A stretch of DNA of 64,000 nucleotides from Maniola hyperantus (GCF_902806685.2 NC_048555.1:7130001-7194000); one strand, 5' to 3'. Positions 43,880-56,975 are shown, counted from the first letter of the stretch. A program made the numbers and translations. Notes: generated by a model from the sequence alone, not told the origin.

Positions 43880-44156
43880 CTAGCTTCTAAAACACGTATT
43901 TCTTCATTTGTAACCGAAAACCCAAATACCAATTTTCATGCAAATAACTTGAAAAATGACCGACTTTCATATAAACTTCCATCCCCCATTTAACCCACTT
44001 AGGGGTGGAATTTCGAAAAATCCTTTCTTAGTGGATACCTACTCTTCACATGGACCATCCAAATTTCATGTCTTTAGGACCAGCGGTTTAGGCTGTGCGT
44101 TGATATCTATGTCAGTCAGTCAGTCAGTCAGGACTTTGAATTTTATATATATAGAT
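43880..44156 (-). mobile_element. H3 repeat
   Basis: CTAG at 43880; ccatttaacccacttagggg, gtctttaggaccagcggttt and cagtcagtcagtcaggactt. Confidence 0.6.
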
Positions 44157-44727
44157 TATTTATAGTTTTTCTAAACCCCCCCTCCCCATTTGTCGTTTGT
44201 TCGGCCCGGATTTTATATGAAGCTATTCACACTTATCGGAAACAGTTGTTAAAAACATTGCACTTCCTTGAGCAGAAATTCATGAAAATGAGTCGACTTT
44301 TAATTAATAATTTCAACCAGGCGAACGAAATTGAAAATACCACCGAAGTGCCGCGCCGTGTAACCGATCAAAATGTTTACCTACCGACATTCTTGTGTCA
44401 CAGAAATGTGTCAGTTTTACATACAGACAATCCAACTATCGCGAGATAAGATAGCTCCGACAAATAATACGCCAATTAAATGTTTTCCACGGTGTCTATG
44501 AGGTGCTGTATACTAGAGGTGATGTCATTTAAAACTGCCTTAACTTATGGTAAACATTCGTGTTGTTTTTATTATAAATTGGCACTGAACATGCTTTTAT
44601 TCTGTCTTTTAATAATATTACTAAACCGTATATTCTTAGGGTATTGTAATTTGTAACAAATAGGTAATAGTAAAAGATAAAGACACTTTCGTTGGCACGA
44701 CACATTAATTTAGACTTTTGAGTTACA

Positions 44728-44842
44728 CTAGCTTATGCTCGCGACTTCGTCCGCGTGGACTACTCAAATTGTAAACTTTCACTTTATCTCCTTAGGGGTT
44801 GAATTTACAAATATCCTTTCTTAGCGGTTTTCCTTCCTTGTA
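44728..44842 (-). mobile_element. H2 3' half
   Basis: ctagcttatgctcgcgactt, ccttaggggttgaatttac; then unrelated sequence. Confidence 0.65.
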
Positions 44843-45429
44843 CAGTAATAGTATAAGCATTTCATTCATTATTTTATACGTCTTTGTGCATGGTCATTTG
44901 GTTGTGGCCCTTTTTTGGCGTCTAATGAAAATAGAAATATTTTTCATTTAAATAAACTTTTGCACGTTCATAATTTTTGATTTTTGAATCATCAAATGCA
45001 GTTAACGAGGTCTCCATCTCTATGGCCCTTAGCTCGATGGTTTTCCACGATGTCTGTGACACACAATTTGAGGCTTTAGAAAAATTAATTTTTTAGGTCA
45101 ATATCGCGGTAAACTTGTTTGGTTCATATTTCATAAGCAAGGGAAATTTGATATGAGTACTTGCTTGCGTGAAGTTAAATGTATTTTGTAATAGTTATAT
45201 AGGCATATCATCTTACATTTTAATAACAACAGATTTAAATGTGACATGTTAAATTAATAAAAATTTCGAATATAATATTATATTGATAATAATTTTAAGT
45301 ATTTAAAATAAAGATAACGTACTCATACGTAACAATAATTCAACATCGATACATGAGTATCTACTATCTACAATCAATAAAATTATTCAAATCATTCAAT
45401 AGTATTCAGAGTTGATAAGTAGGTAAGTG

Positions 45430-45552
45430 GCCCCGAGATGCAAGCTATCTCTATAATCTATACCAAATTTCATCAAAATCGGTTAAATGAATGGGCCCCT
45501 GAAAAGCTAGCAGAAGACAGACAGATAGATACACTTTCACATATTTATAATA
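45430..45552 (-). mobile_element. H1 5' fragment
   Basis: ccccgagatgcaagctatct, aaatttcatcaaaatcggtt and the cactttcacat end. Confidence 0.6.
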
Positions 45553-45575
45553 GGTTAAAGTGTTAGGTAGGGATA

Positions 45576-45893
45576 TGGATTCATCATGATCAACCCATCG
45601 CCGGCTCACTACAGAGCACGGGTCTCCTTTCAGAGTGAGAAGGGTTTTGGCCATAGTCTACCACGCTGGCCAAGTGCAGATTGGCAGACTTCACACACCT
45701 TTGAGAACATTATGTAGAACTCTCAGGCATGCAGGTTTCCTCACGATGTTTTCCTTCACCGTTAAAGCAAGTGATATTTTAATTACTTAAAAACGCACAT
45801 AACTCCGAAAAGTTAGAGGTGCGTGCCCGGGATCGAACCCCCGACCTCCGATTGGAAGGCGGACGTCCTATCCACTAGGCTACCACAGCTTTA
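45576..45893 (-). mobile_element. SINE S1, full length
   Basis: Head agcctagtggataggacgtc with ggttcgatcccgg; body nearly identical to the 9 kb copy. The tail borders a truncated H1 repeat. Confidence 0.8.
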
Positions 45894-46444
45894 GGGATAT
45901 GGATTATTTAATAGATACTTGCCTATTGAGTATAAGCCCCTATAATAACCGAAACCAATTTCTAATACGCTTAATACGGCATGGAAGATTAGTAAGTAAT
46001 CATGTTTAATAGGATTAGTTTCATATATCCAGCAGTGACAGTGACACTTCATAGGGAAGGAAAGGCACTGTCTATTGAGCAAAGTATAAGAGCACCCGCC
46101 GAGTTTCTTGCTAGTTCTTCTCGGCAGGAACGGCAAACCGAACCAGTAGTAAATTATTTTGACGATTCAAAAGCACTTGTTAAAGTTTACTTGAATAAAA
46201 ATATAATACGTAGATACTATTCTCTATTCTATTCTATAGATTTTTGAGTGTAGATTGGCGAGTGCCTTGACAGTTGGACACACTATATAAACAAAGCTTA
46301 TCTCAAACTTATTTTTACTTTCAAATAAAAGAGTTGGATATTTCACTTCAACAAAAAACCAACAGATATTCTCAAAATTAGCATTTAAAAGTATTACCTA
46401 GCGTAGATTATGTTTGAACTTTGCTTACCTACCTCCTTTATTTT

Positions 46445-46653
46445 TTTTTATTCAGATACAAGGTATCCTTTGACTGCAATCTCAACTGGTGGTAAGTGAT
46501 GATGCAGTCTAAGATGGAAGTGGGCTAACCTGGAAGAGGTATGGCAGTTTTTAATGAACCCACACCCCTTTGACACGGCATTGTACCTGTACGCTAAATC
46601 ACTTGGCGGCACGGCTTTAAGACCACAGTACCACTGCGCCAGGGAGGTCGTGT
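46445..46653 (-). mobile_element. SINE S2
   Basis: From the ttattcagatacaaggtatc tail to accactgcgccagggaggtc (head, A box inverted). The segment between is shortened relative to the 47.7 kb copy. Confidence 0.75.
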
Positions 46654-46794
46654 TTACCAAATATTATGCATGAATTGTCAATGGCACGCGCACGCATTCC
46701 ATAGACAATCCGTCATCTGTTCTACCGTACCACAAACAAAACGGCTCATTTAGAACTAGATCATTACGGCTCATTCTCCTTACGATGATGACTA

Positions 46795-47100
46795 TGATTA
46801 GTCATCATCATCAACCGATAGACGTCCACAGCTGGACATAGGTCTCTTGTAGGGAGTTCCACACGCCACGGTTGCGCCGCCTGAGCCCAGCGGCTCCTTG
46901 CGACTCGTCTGATGTCGTCCGTCCACCTAGTGGGGGGGTCGTCCAACACTGCGTCTTCCGGTGCGAGGTCGCCATTCTAGCACCTGGGGACCCCAACGTC
47001 TAACGGTTGTACGAACTATGTGCCCTGCCCATTGCCATTCCAGCTTCGCAACCCGTTGAGCTATGTCGGTTACTCTAGTTCTACGGATCTCCTCATTTCA
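46795..47100 (-). mobile_element. RTE-type LINE 3' end, 5'-truncated
   Basis: The minus strand reads in pieces HIVRTTVRRWGP, then RPPTRWTDDIRRVARSRWAQ and ETYVQLWTSIG, which is the C-terminal end of lepidopteran RTE ORF proteins, followed by a GATGATGA tail at 46799-46812. Frameshifts break it into two frames, so it is a dead, 5'-truncated copy. Confidence 0.75.
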
Positions 47101-47367
47101 TCATAGTATCCAGTCATATGGCTCTAACTTTTCACTTTATTTTTAATATCATCGTGTTCGGGTGAAATCTCTGAAAAATTCTTCTTATGTGTCGATTAGA
47201 CTATATGGTAAAAAGGACATTAATCTGGGACCCTAGTCCCATAGAAACGGCGTTCTGCAACTGAATAGTAGATCTTGCAACTTGATCTAGTAAAGAGTTG
47301 CAGTTATATTGCAGTGCTGTGATAACGTAACTTTAAAAACAAAATCATCATCATTGAAAATAAAATT

Positions 47368-47452
47368 TTGTGAGGTACGTGCTCGGAATCGAACCCCAAA
47401 CCTCCCGGATAGGAGGCTGAAGAGTCGGCCCGGAGGTGCTATCACCGCTAAA
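47368..47452 (-). mobile_element. SINE head fragment
   Basis: gtgaggtacgtgctcggaat and cgaaccccaaacctccc form the B-box end of an S1-like head, ending near atcaccgc. Confidence 0.5.
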
Positions 47453-47727
47453 AGCACCATGAAACATCATTAGCACGCATGAAAACCTCATTAAAGTCCT
47501 AGACAAAACCAGATAGTCAAACAAACGGTGCATTTAAAACGTTGGCATAGATCAACGATGATCCCATACATCGGCGCCAACCGCCTAACGCCAGGTCACA
47601 GAGTAAATATTGCATACAGAGGTTCGACGAAGCCGTCTACACAGAGCAATCGTGCAGTAATAAGTGTGGAACAAAGGAGCGACCCGAATTGACCTACGTG
47701 AGACTTTAAGACTCGTCGTGATCTTTT

Positions 47728-48072
47728 TTATTATTATTCAGATACAAGTTAGCCCCTGACTGTAATCTCACCTGGTGATAAGTGATGGAAGCGGGCTAAC
47801 CTGGAAGGGGTATGGCAGTATTTATTAAACCTATACCCCTTTAGTTTCTTTTCTACACGGCATCGTACTAGAACGCTAAATCGCTTGACGGCACGGCTTT
47901 TCCGGTAGGGTGGTAACTAGCCACTGCTGAAGTCTCTTAACAGACCAGACGTCCTGTGAAAATTTCGAAATTATAAAATTCCAAATTTCCCCCGCCGGGA
48001 ATCAAATTGCATCAAATCAAATCAAATCACTAATAAATTCACAGCGCTCACCGCTGCGCCAGGGAGGTCGTC
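47728..48072 (-). mobile_element. SINE S2, full length
   Basis: ttattcagatacaagttagc to accgctgcgccagggaggtc. A small (caaat)n-type expansion lies at 48005-48028 near the B box. Confidence 0.75.
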
Positions 48073-48510
48073 ATTTACCACGATATCAAAGGCGTAGGAC
48101 TACTGTGTTTCTCCGTATACTGTGGTCAAGTGTTAACGCATTGACCGAATCATCTGAATCATGCAAACATGCGGCGTTACTTAACATTCCTATCCGATTC
48201 ACATAATAATTACTCAAATAAATCATTTGGTGTGCGCGCTATTATTAAATATTCTCTAGGATTAAACGGTGCATGAGCGTCGATGCTATAAATAGCTTTA
48301 TAATAACCACGTAGATGATAGAATCAATGCTAATAATAACTGGATGTGTATTCTATTGTACGTTTATCGTTTGTATTTTGAACATTAAATGTTTAATGTA
48401 GCGTACTTACTGGTACAACTTACTGGTACCATCAAGGTTAGCAATTAAAAAGCATTGACAGAAAGTTAATAATAATAAAATCAAAATACTCATGAATCGT
48501 GATATCTAAA

Positions 48511-48922
48511 TATATACAACGAAAAGGTGACTGACTGATGTATCAACGCACAGCTCAAACTAGTGGACGGCTGAAATTTAGCATGCAGACAGCTTTTTTG
48601 ACTTAAACATCCGCTAAGAAAGAATTTATGAAATTTCAACCCCTGAAGGGGTGCAAGACATATGGCATTTATGCTGAGTAGTGACCTTTTTTTTCGGGTT
48701 GTGCCACACATGACATACTTTATTCCGGCGCTTCTTCTACTTGAGGTCTTTTGACTTTACTAGGTACTCAAGTATTAGAGGCGCCGGGATAACCTAACCA
48801 GGTCTAGCTGGTAATGTGTGGTACAGCCTTAAAAAATAAACGTTTTTTCTTTCTTTCTTTCTTTCAAATAGGGGTTTGAAATTTGTGAAGTCCACGCGGA
48901 CGAAGTCGCGAACATAAGCTAG
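48511..48922 (+). mobile_element. H2 repeat with nested SINE-like insertion
   Basis: aacgaaaaggtgactgactg, cgcacagctcaaactagtgg, the insertion at 48658-48867, then gaaatttgtgaagtccacgc and aagCTAG. Confidence 0.7.
48658..48867 (+). mobile_element. SINE-like insertion with (CTTT)n tail
   Basis: It interrupts an H2 repeat between gaaggggtgcaaga and aaataggggtttgaa. It has an internal inverted pair (gttgtgccacacat / atgtgtggtacagc) and ends aataaacgttttttctttc plus (CTTT)n. Confidence 0.55.
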
Positions 48923-48934
48923 TTTATTATAAAA

Positions 48935-49205
48935 TATGAGAAAGTGTATGTGTTACCTTTTCACTACCCAGTTGACGAAAGGTACAAAGATAGCTTGCGT
49001 TCCGAGGACGGATAAAGGCTGCTTTTTAGCCCGGAAAATCAAAGAGTTTTCACAGGAATTTTAAATTGTACTACGTTGTAAGTGTTCTACTTGGTACAGA
49101 GATAGCTTGCATCCTAGAGACGGGCCGACTACTTCTTATTCCAGAATATCAAATATTTCCCAGGGGATTTAAAAAAAGTAAATCCATGGGGACAAAGTCG
49201 CTAAT
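48935..49205 (+). mobile_element. H1-type repeats, decayed
   Basis: Two partial bodies in a row (ggaaaatcaaagagttttca; attccagaatatcaaatatt) with no intact end. Confidence 0.5.
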
Positions 49206-51230
49206 TGTGCTATAAAGTTATTGTAAATCATCTTCGAGCATTGCATAATTTCTGTAAACATCGCCTAGGAATGTGCCTGTTAATAAATAGTAGAATTATA
49301 GGTCTGTATAGGTATTAAATATTATATCCATAACTCTAAATACTCTTAATCTAAATACATAAATCAACTCTAAATACATAACTCTAAACGCATTTGGGTG
49401 GCGAACATTTGTGCATAAAATGCGACATTGTGTTTCGGGCGGTAGATCGAGATAAGATCAAAACAGTTTTGTTAGGCGCCAGTAAATTTGGTAAATTCGT
49501 TAACTATTTTCGACCAAGGTCGCGAGTTCATCGCGCCGAATAGGGCAACATCTTTAAATGGAGAGGTACTCATTCAGAGGCCGCGAGAATTTTACAGCGT
49601 GTAAAGTGAAAAACATTCTTTTCATAATATGTATTTCCTAGTATATTCATATTCTTGTACGTTTACAGTATTATTTCTGTTTGTACCTAGATAAAAACTT
49701 GTACGGCGTACCTAATGCAGACTCTTTTATCTACTACTTCTTGAACTCCTTTGGCTGATTTTGATGAAATGCGTGGAATTAGGAATCACCTAGTAAATGA
49801 TACGTTCATTATTGGGTATCAAAGTGTAAAAAAATTTGCAATTACTTTTGCTTGAGACCAATCCGACAGTATCGAACATTAGAACGAGCGAAGCGAACGA
49901 TGTCCAATTTTATGCCGATTTTTGGGTTCTATTTTCGCTTACTTTTGTCAAACCTACTATTATTATCCTTCATGTGCGATAGGCGTAGTTCTTACTTGAG
50001 TGGTTTAGATTGGCTATTAATAAGTGATTAAGGGCATGCCACGCTGTTTATCTAAGATACCTAATCATCTAAAAAAACAAATAGCACTTCCATAGGTTTC
50101 ATGCTGTCGCTATTGCCATTGACATCTACTAATACAAGCACGCTGGACTTGGACGGCCTGTTTTTGAAGCAACTTCATTATCTATCGCCATTTTGGCGCT
50201 GATAACAGTGAGCGTCATGTGAGCGTACTCGGAACTTAATATTAGTGATGAAACATCTGTCAGCATAGTGTCAACAAGAAGACCATTTGACACAAAGTGT
50301 CAATTTTAATTCCCGGTTCGCTCGGTGGGGCGCTTTGAAACGACACTAAAAATAACAGTCTTTTGTATGGCATACCATATCTAGCGTAGTACTTGTCCAT
50401 ATCTGTGGTAACTGCCATGAAAATGGTCGAATTACGTTACCTACGTGACATGATTTATGAGGCGGCGAACTGTCATTCTGTTGATCTTTTTAAGGGAAAT
50501 CTTTACTTTGTGATACCGCGACACAACAACTTTACGCAAGACTTTGGCTTCAATAAACATTGATGAAACGTCTACATAGTTACCCATATGGGCCTCTGTA
50601 TCATTTATTTTTGTCAGACGTCAATTTTTTAGTTCTTATTAATATTCAGGTATGGAAACGCAGCCGTCACTATTAACTGTAAATTAAACTTTTTTGTGAG
50701 TGTGAGGAGTGATAAAAATTAAAATTCACTGAAGTTGAAAATCAGATATAGTCCGTACAAAATGAGAACTCGCTCGCCATTTTAACTCTGTGTCAACACT
50801 CATGTCAGTACAGTTCACCCTTTCACAGACAGACGGAGAGACAAGTAATTTTGGGTATGGAACCCTAACAAAAATTCGCGAATGTTTGGCGCATATTAAT
50901 ATGCAATTCGACGGTAAGCTGATAAAACTGTTTACACACTACATACCGAGATAATTAACGTCACTAGCTTATTATAAATTGTGTACCTACCAGTCCTCTC
51001 CTACGGTACAGTCTTTGTAAAAAATATTTACACAAATGTGAAATATCTGTGGGTACACAAGAGTCTTGTTTGTACATTAAATAACGAATAGATTAAAGAA
51101 ACAGCTCCCAATTTCGATGCACTCAGCTTTTCTGTAAATATTGGTCAAGGTTAAGTCTGGTTTTGCTCGTTATTGTTTAGCTTTTGTTTGTCTACGGCGA
51201 CGTAGTTTGAGCGGTTTGGATGAAATTGCT
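49206..51230. other. Unnamed, possibly old repeat
   Basis: Segments such as 49740-49980 (tttggctgattttgatgaaa, aacgagcgaagcgaacgatg) read like interspersed-repeat sequence, but I have no second copy here. No exon is visible. Confidence 0.35.
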
Positions 51231-51237
51231 TTAAAAA

Positions 51238-51845
51238 ACCGGCCAAGTGCGAGTCAGACTCGTGCACCGAGGGTTCCGTAGTACAGTCGTATTTTTTGAC
51301 ATTTTGCATGATAAATCAAAACTATTATGCATAAAAATAAATAAAAATCTGTTTTAGAATGTAGGTACAGGAAAAGCCTTTCATAATATGATACCCCATT
51401 TAGTATAGTTATCTTACCTACTTTGAAAATTGAAAACACTAATTATTTGTTCAAGAACACATTTAATTTTTTTTTGTGATGTCAACTTCACACATTCCAC
51501 AAATTCACGGTTTACGGATTTATTTCTTCACCTGTGCTGTAAGTCCTACCTACCTATCATTTTTAGAATAGAAATCCATTTATTGGTTGACCCAACACAC
51601 GATAAACACAAACACAAATATTTACAAAAAAACATTCCTTAAAATCTAATTCAACAAATAGGTAGGTACCTAGTGTCTACAATGTGTCGTGCCAACGAAA
51701 AGGCCCGAACTCATGATTTATGATTCTAGGTCAACGGGAAGTACCCTATAGATCTTCTGACAGACACGACGGACAGACAGACAGACAACAAAGTTATCCA
51801 GATAATGATTCCTTTTTTCCTTTTGAGGTACAGAACATTAAAAAT
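51238..51845 (+). mobile_element. Family M repeat with internal insertion
   Basis: From ccggccaagtgcgagtcaga to gaggtacagaacattaaaa. About 150 bp (51565-51715) do not belong to the family and split the block before tgattctaggtcaacggg. Confidence 0.65.
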
Positions 51846-52429
51846 TACGTAATATTTAGTGCCTGCCTATTTAAAATGAAATAGAAAATATATAAAAAAT
51901 ATTTTTGCTCAAGCTGAGCGTTGGTCTTTAAATTTAGTATGAAAGGTCAAGGCTTGTTGACCTCTCATCTTTGAGTATTATACATCTTACTACGTAGGAA
52001 TAGTTAATAAACTCACATCTAAACAAATCCTTCAGAAATAAAATGAAAACCTAATTTATCCTACGCACATTGATAAAGAACACGAAAAAAATTGCCCTCG
52101 ATTACGCCCAGAGTATCCCGTTTACACACACAATACATTCGCGATGCGGGACGATAAATTCATCGATTATCGTCGGTACTAATGCACAGCTGGCCAATAT
52201 TCCGCCGTTCCGCAATCGAGAATAAGCATTAACATATCAATGGTAATCTCGAAGGGCATCGTTGTTTACTTGTGCCGTCAACTTTGTCTACCCTTGCTCT
52301 CTTATTTTCCACTTTTCCTTTATACAGGTTGTAATCAGAACGCTAGCAAAAACTTAAGTGTCTGCCTCATTTTATAGTTTTAGTGATTTAGTATTTTTCA
52401 AGCCCGCAATGTATAGTGTGCAAAACGGA

Positions 52430-52562
52430 GGTCTTTTCCCGGGATGCAAGCCTATTTTTTACCAAATTTCGTCAAAATCGGTCAAACACATTTGTCGCGG
52501 CGAAACGGCTAGTAAACAGGCGGAAACACTTTCGCATAATTTATAATATTATTATTAAGTAT
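52430..52562 (-). mobile_element. H1 5' fragment
   Basis: tcccgggatgcaagcctatt, ttcgtcaaaatcggtcaaac and acactttcgcataatttata. Confidence 0.6.
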
Positions 52563-52789
52563 GCATAATAATTTCTCTGATTCCAAAAATTTTAAGGAAA
52601 GGACAATAATGTTAAATCAATAATAAGAAGGACCTTTTAATATTTACTGACTGAATAAGTGGTTAAAGATTCTAAGAGGATCATGATTCGTAGCATTGAC
52701 CACTAGAAGCTGTCACTTATATCTACCCTGCACCAATTGGCGCCAATCGATGCTTCCAAGGGTTTGGTTGTCGTGATATGATATTATTA

Positions 52790-53136
52790 TCAATACACAT
52801 AATAATATGTGTTATGAATGCGAAAGTGTATTTTGTTTGTTGCTTTTTTGGTTGGTCTTTCAATCACGCCACAACGGAGCAATGGTTTTTTTGCATAGAT
52901 ATAGTTAAAGACTGGGAGAGTGACATAGGCTACTTTTTATCCCGGAAAACTAAAGAGTTCCCACGGGATTCTTACATATCCATCCGTTTAACAGGTTCAT
53001 ATGAAATTTTGTACAGTGGTAGGTAGCATCCCGGCAATTGACATGGCAACTTTTTATCCGGAAAAGGAAAGAGTTTCCACGGGATTTTTAGAACACCTAA
53101 ATCTACGCGGGTGAAGTCTACTTCTAGCCTAGTCTA
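52790..53136 (+). mobile_element. H1-type repeats, two bodies
   Basis: ttttatcccggaaaactaaa and ttttatccggaaaaggaaag; decayed 3' end gtctagtt. Confidence 0.55.
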
Positions 53137-53977
53137 GTTAAACATAATTTCATTGATAAGTCTAAGATGCATTCATAAACATTTTCTCGTCTTACGTTAT
53201 TCATCTTAATCAATTATAGAATAGCCCGCATTATCGTCATCCATCCATTTGCTGGTCGTGAGTGCAGTAGCTAACTACACCTGTCCGTCAAATCGCAGCT
53301 ATCTGGAAGGCTTTATCGTGCATTAACCTGCCGTGTTAAGGCTCACCTGCTTCTGCAAATATTGTGACATTTCTCTTGATTGATTTGGTATATTAACCCT
53401 ATCCGCGGAAAGAATTTAGTACAGCGCTTTCTCTGTTACGTAATATACTTAATCCCATACAAATGATACAGGCAAAAATCTCATTGGGCGCTAACCATTT
53501 TGAGTCAATCACAAACGAAACAATGTTTTCTAATTGAATTTCGAATAGGAAGCCAACGGTATACAAAGATTTTTTTTATATCTAAATTAAAAGTTTAAAA
53601 AAAACATAAAATTAAAACTAAAATAAATTAAATTAAATCTAAAACCTCATCGAGGCCACAGCAATGAGGCATTTACACAAGATGCTGGCAGCATTGCCCC
53701 TTTGAATGGCCAAACTAATTCTTTGACCAAGGTAGCTTTCGAATGTTTTTTGAAAACATTTTCGAATTGATTTTCGATGTTTTGATTGGTTGGTGTTTCA
53801 AAATGGTTAACGCCCACTGAGATTCTTAGCTCTATCATTTGTATTGCATTACGTTACAGAGAGACTACATAGTATAGACTAACTTCTTTCCATGGATAGG
53901 GATAAATAGCACATGCATTATGCGTATGATTAAACTTGCCGTCCGTCACAAATCAAAGGCACAAATATGATTTGTTA

Positions 53978-54510
53978 CTAGCGACCAACCCCGGCTTCGC
54001 ACGGTTAGCACTTACCTACTTACACATCGCACGCCACTAAAGCTCTCAGATGGGACGATTCAAGGTATGATTCACAACAGTGCTATCACCAGCTGTCACA
54101 GTCCTGTGGCAGCAATGTCGCGGCAGCAATGTAGCGGGACATTGCTGCCTAGCTCGGAATGTAATGTCATACAAGCTTATAGAGATTGTATGGGGACCAG
54201 TAGTGCCGCGACAGGACTGTGACAGCTGGTGACAGCACTGTTGCGGTAGCACTGCTGCGTGCAGCGTGGTTCGGAATCATACCTTTAGTCAGACTTAATT
54301 CACAAAAAATTATCATCATATCGGTCGCTTAATTTTGGCCAAATGATCATGAAATAAAGCCTGCAACCTTTTTACCTACTTAGAAACACTTTTTTTTGTT
54401 AGTAAAAACCGTATGAAATACGTAGGTACCTACAACAGTAGTTTATGAGATTAGCCTGAACAAACACGAACTCAGCGCGGCGGGGGACTTTAATTTATAA
54501 TATGTAGTGA
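53978..54510 (-). mobile_element. Helitron-like repeat H4 with nested MITE
   Basis: ctagcgaccaaccccggctt at one end and tcactacatattataaatta at the other (minus strand), flanked by A and T. A 224-bp MITE interrupts it at 54062. Confidence 0.65.
54062..54285. mobile_element. MITE, 224 bp, nested in Helitron-like repeat
   Basis: Perfect 12-bp ends AAGGTATGATTC and GAATCATACCTT, followed by inverted subterminal blocks (agctgtcacagtcctgt and acaggactgtgacagct). Flanking triplets are tca and tta, so a 3-bp duplication with one mismatch is possible. It interrupts the H4 repeat at 53978-54510. Confidence 0.8.
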
Positions 54511-54937
54511 TTCGTCATAAATAGTAGGTACCTACGAGTACTTCTGCATGTTTTACTATGATCTATTCTGCCCTATATTTGCTAGGATAAATAATACAAA
54601 GTGTTTTTGTCCTTATAATGGGTAATATGACGTGTCTCTAAATATACCTAAAACAAAATTTCCTCCATCAATGGATTTATTTACAAAAGGATGTGTAACC
54701 TAATTTAACTACAAATGATTCATTTAATTATCTAATTAGTATTATACTTATAGCTAACATCAATACTTAAAAAAATTAAGTTAAGTAAATAAAGGCTTAT
54801 TTATTTTATTTATTTATATAATATGTTTAAATCTTCTGTTGATTACAGTATCACTTCGTACTTTTTAGTACCTTCAGTAGGTAACTAAATTTCATTTTCA
54901 ATATGTATTAGAATGCGTTGTTATATTGATGACTACT

Positions 54938-55125
54938 TAGCTCGCAACTTCGTCCGCGTGGACTACATAAATTTCATATCCTTATTTTACCCCCTTAGGC
55001 ATTGAATTTTCATGAATCCTTTGTTAGAGGATATGTATTGTGTACGTCGTCGTATTAACTATCTGTGTGCCAAATTTCAGCCCGATTCGTGTAGTGGTTT
55101 GAGCTGTGCGTTGATAGATCAATCC
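54938..55125 (-). mobile_element. H2 repeat
   Basis: ttagctcgcaacttcgtccg, ttacccccttaggcattgaa and gtgcgttgatagatcaatcc. Confidence 0.65.
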
Positions 55126-55480
55126 TACAAAATAGACTACAAATAATAATTTAGGATTCTATAGTCAACATCTTAATCGATATGGTGTTATTATGTGGTG
55201 AAATATCTCAAAATATCTAAATAGGGATCAAGTTTATGGACCTATAATGGAGGCCGAAGTAGAACATTGTCATTAAGTCAAATGCATATCATTTTGTAAA
55301 GTACTCTATAGTAACACTCAGCTTGGTTGATCTAAAATTAATTGGGAAGTAATTGTATCTAATAGGTAATTATTACAACATAAAGGAATTTCGAAAATTT
55401 GTCTAAGTGAAATCTAAATAGGTAAGAAAAATGTTGAATATCTTTTAAACGATGAGCTTCACAGATAGTGCTATTATCAT

Positions 55481-55506
55481 CTCTCTCTCTCTGTCTCTCT
55501 CTCTGT
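55481..55506 (+). repeat. (TC)n microsatellite
   Basis: tctctctctctctgtctctc run. Confidence 0.85.
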
Positions 55507-55549
55507 AAGTAGTATTTCTCATTGTTAAGGGACTTGACTCCTTCTAGTA

Positions 55550-55975
55550 ATTATGATTATCAACCGATAGACGCCCACAGCTGGACATAGATCTCTTGGA
55601 GGGACTTCCACATGCAACGGTCTTTGCGACCCTGAATTCAGCGGCTCCCTGCGATTCGTTTACTGTCGTCTTGAGATCGCTATTCTAGCGACTTGGGACT
55701 CCAACGTTTATCGTTTTTTCAAACGGTGTCCTGCCCATTGTCACTTCAGTTTCACCACCCGTTTTAGCTATGTCAGTTACTGTGGTTATCCTCATTTCTG
55801 ATTTGATCACGCAGATAAACTCCTAATATAGGTCTCAGCATCACCCGCTGTGTGACTGAGCTTTCTTACGATGCTCACAAGTAAGCAACCATATCTCGGA
55901 TCCACACATACCTATACGTCATTATTGGCAACACGCACTATTCGAAAACATGCACTAAGGAATTTTGGGCGATAT
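55550..55975 (-). mobile_element. RTE-type LINE fragment
   Basis: It shares the same minus-strand 3' end as the 46.8 kb copy (ccgatagacg, cagctggacatag, cggctcc) and extends further upstream. No open frame survives. It is a 5'-truncated, diverged copy. Confidence 0.65.
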
Positions 55976-56247
55976 TTTTTTAAATATCAATAATTCTGCC
56001 TAAGTATAAAATTTTTGTTCAAATATTTATATTCACGTGTGTCGATTAATACTCATTCTGGCCCGGAAATACCTGGCATATTTTCAGTGCATTACGTAAA
56101 TGAGTAGGTTGGCAAAAACTGAACTATAAAAACGCTTTTAGATTTTTTTACGTCAGCTTCTTTAACCATTCGATACCTTTACTGAGGCCATTACGAACGT
56201 GCGAACTGTGTCATAAATCATTTTATCAGACTTCTCACTCACACTTA

Positions 56248-56636
56248 GAGCCCTCGCCCATGGCGACTTTTTGTAGCGATGCTGTCGCGCGTTTACTAAA
56301 CACACGCCAGCATCACTACTAACGCGTGTTAGTCGGATTAGCAACGCGCTACTGCATCGCGACTGTATCGATGCAAACGCGCGACCGTGTTGGACGACAT
56401 CTGGGAAAGAACGGAGGGAGGGTGGCGCATGAATGGAGAACCAAGAAAATCAGTGCAACATTTTTTTCTCGTTTGCATCGAGACAGAAGCGCGACAGTAT
56501 CGCGTTTGCATCGCGACTGAATCTAAGACCGTGGGCGAGGGCACACAGCTAGCGACCGCTTCGCGACTGTATCGATGCGGAAGCGCGACAGCATCGCTAC
56601 TGTATCGCTACAAAAAGTCGCCGTGGGCGAGGGCTC
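56248..56636. mobile_element. Harbinger-type MITE, 389 bp
   Basis: Terminal repeats begin GAGCCCTCGCCCA and continue GGCGACTTTTTGTAGCGAT, inverted at the other end, with TTA on both sides (56245-56247, 56637-56639). The interior has repeated GCGACAG / CGCGACTGTATCG motifs in both orientations. The terminal repeats are nearly identical, so it is probably a young insertion. Confidence 0.85.
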
Positions 56637-56734
56637 TTACAGGTCTTATGAAACTGGAACCGGATGTTCTGGTCTAACTAAACTATTTCCACTAAAATAA
56701 CTTTTTTAATTTTAAATTTAAAACCCCGAGAAAC

Positions 56735-56975
56735 ATTCATCTTCATGATCATCATCATCATCATCATCAACCAATCGCTTACCCCTTAGTATGGGTCTCC
56801 TCTTAGAATGAGAAGAGTTTAGGCCTTAGGCAACGGTCCACCACGCTGGCTTAGTGTGGATCGGCAGACTTCACACTCCTTTGATAACATTAGAGAACTC
56901 TCACACTGCAGGTTTCCTCACGATGTTTTCCTTTACCGTTAAAGCAAGTGATATTAAATTATTTAATTGTTACGC
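56735..56975 (-). mobile_element. SINE S1, head missing
   Basis: The body and (atc)n tail are present (atgatcatcatcatcatca, cctcacgatgttttccttta); the tRNA-like head is absent. Confidence 0.7.

Noticed and set aside
43956..44165. Open frame of 69 codons
   Set aside because: Fully explained by an H3 Helitron-like repeat.
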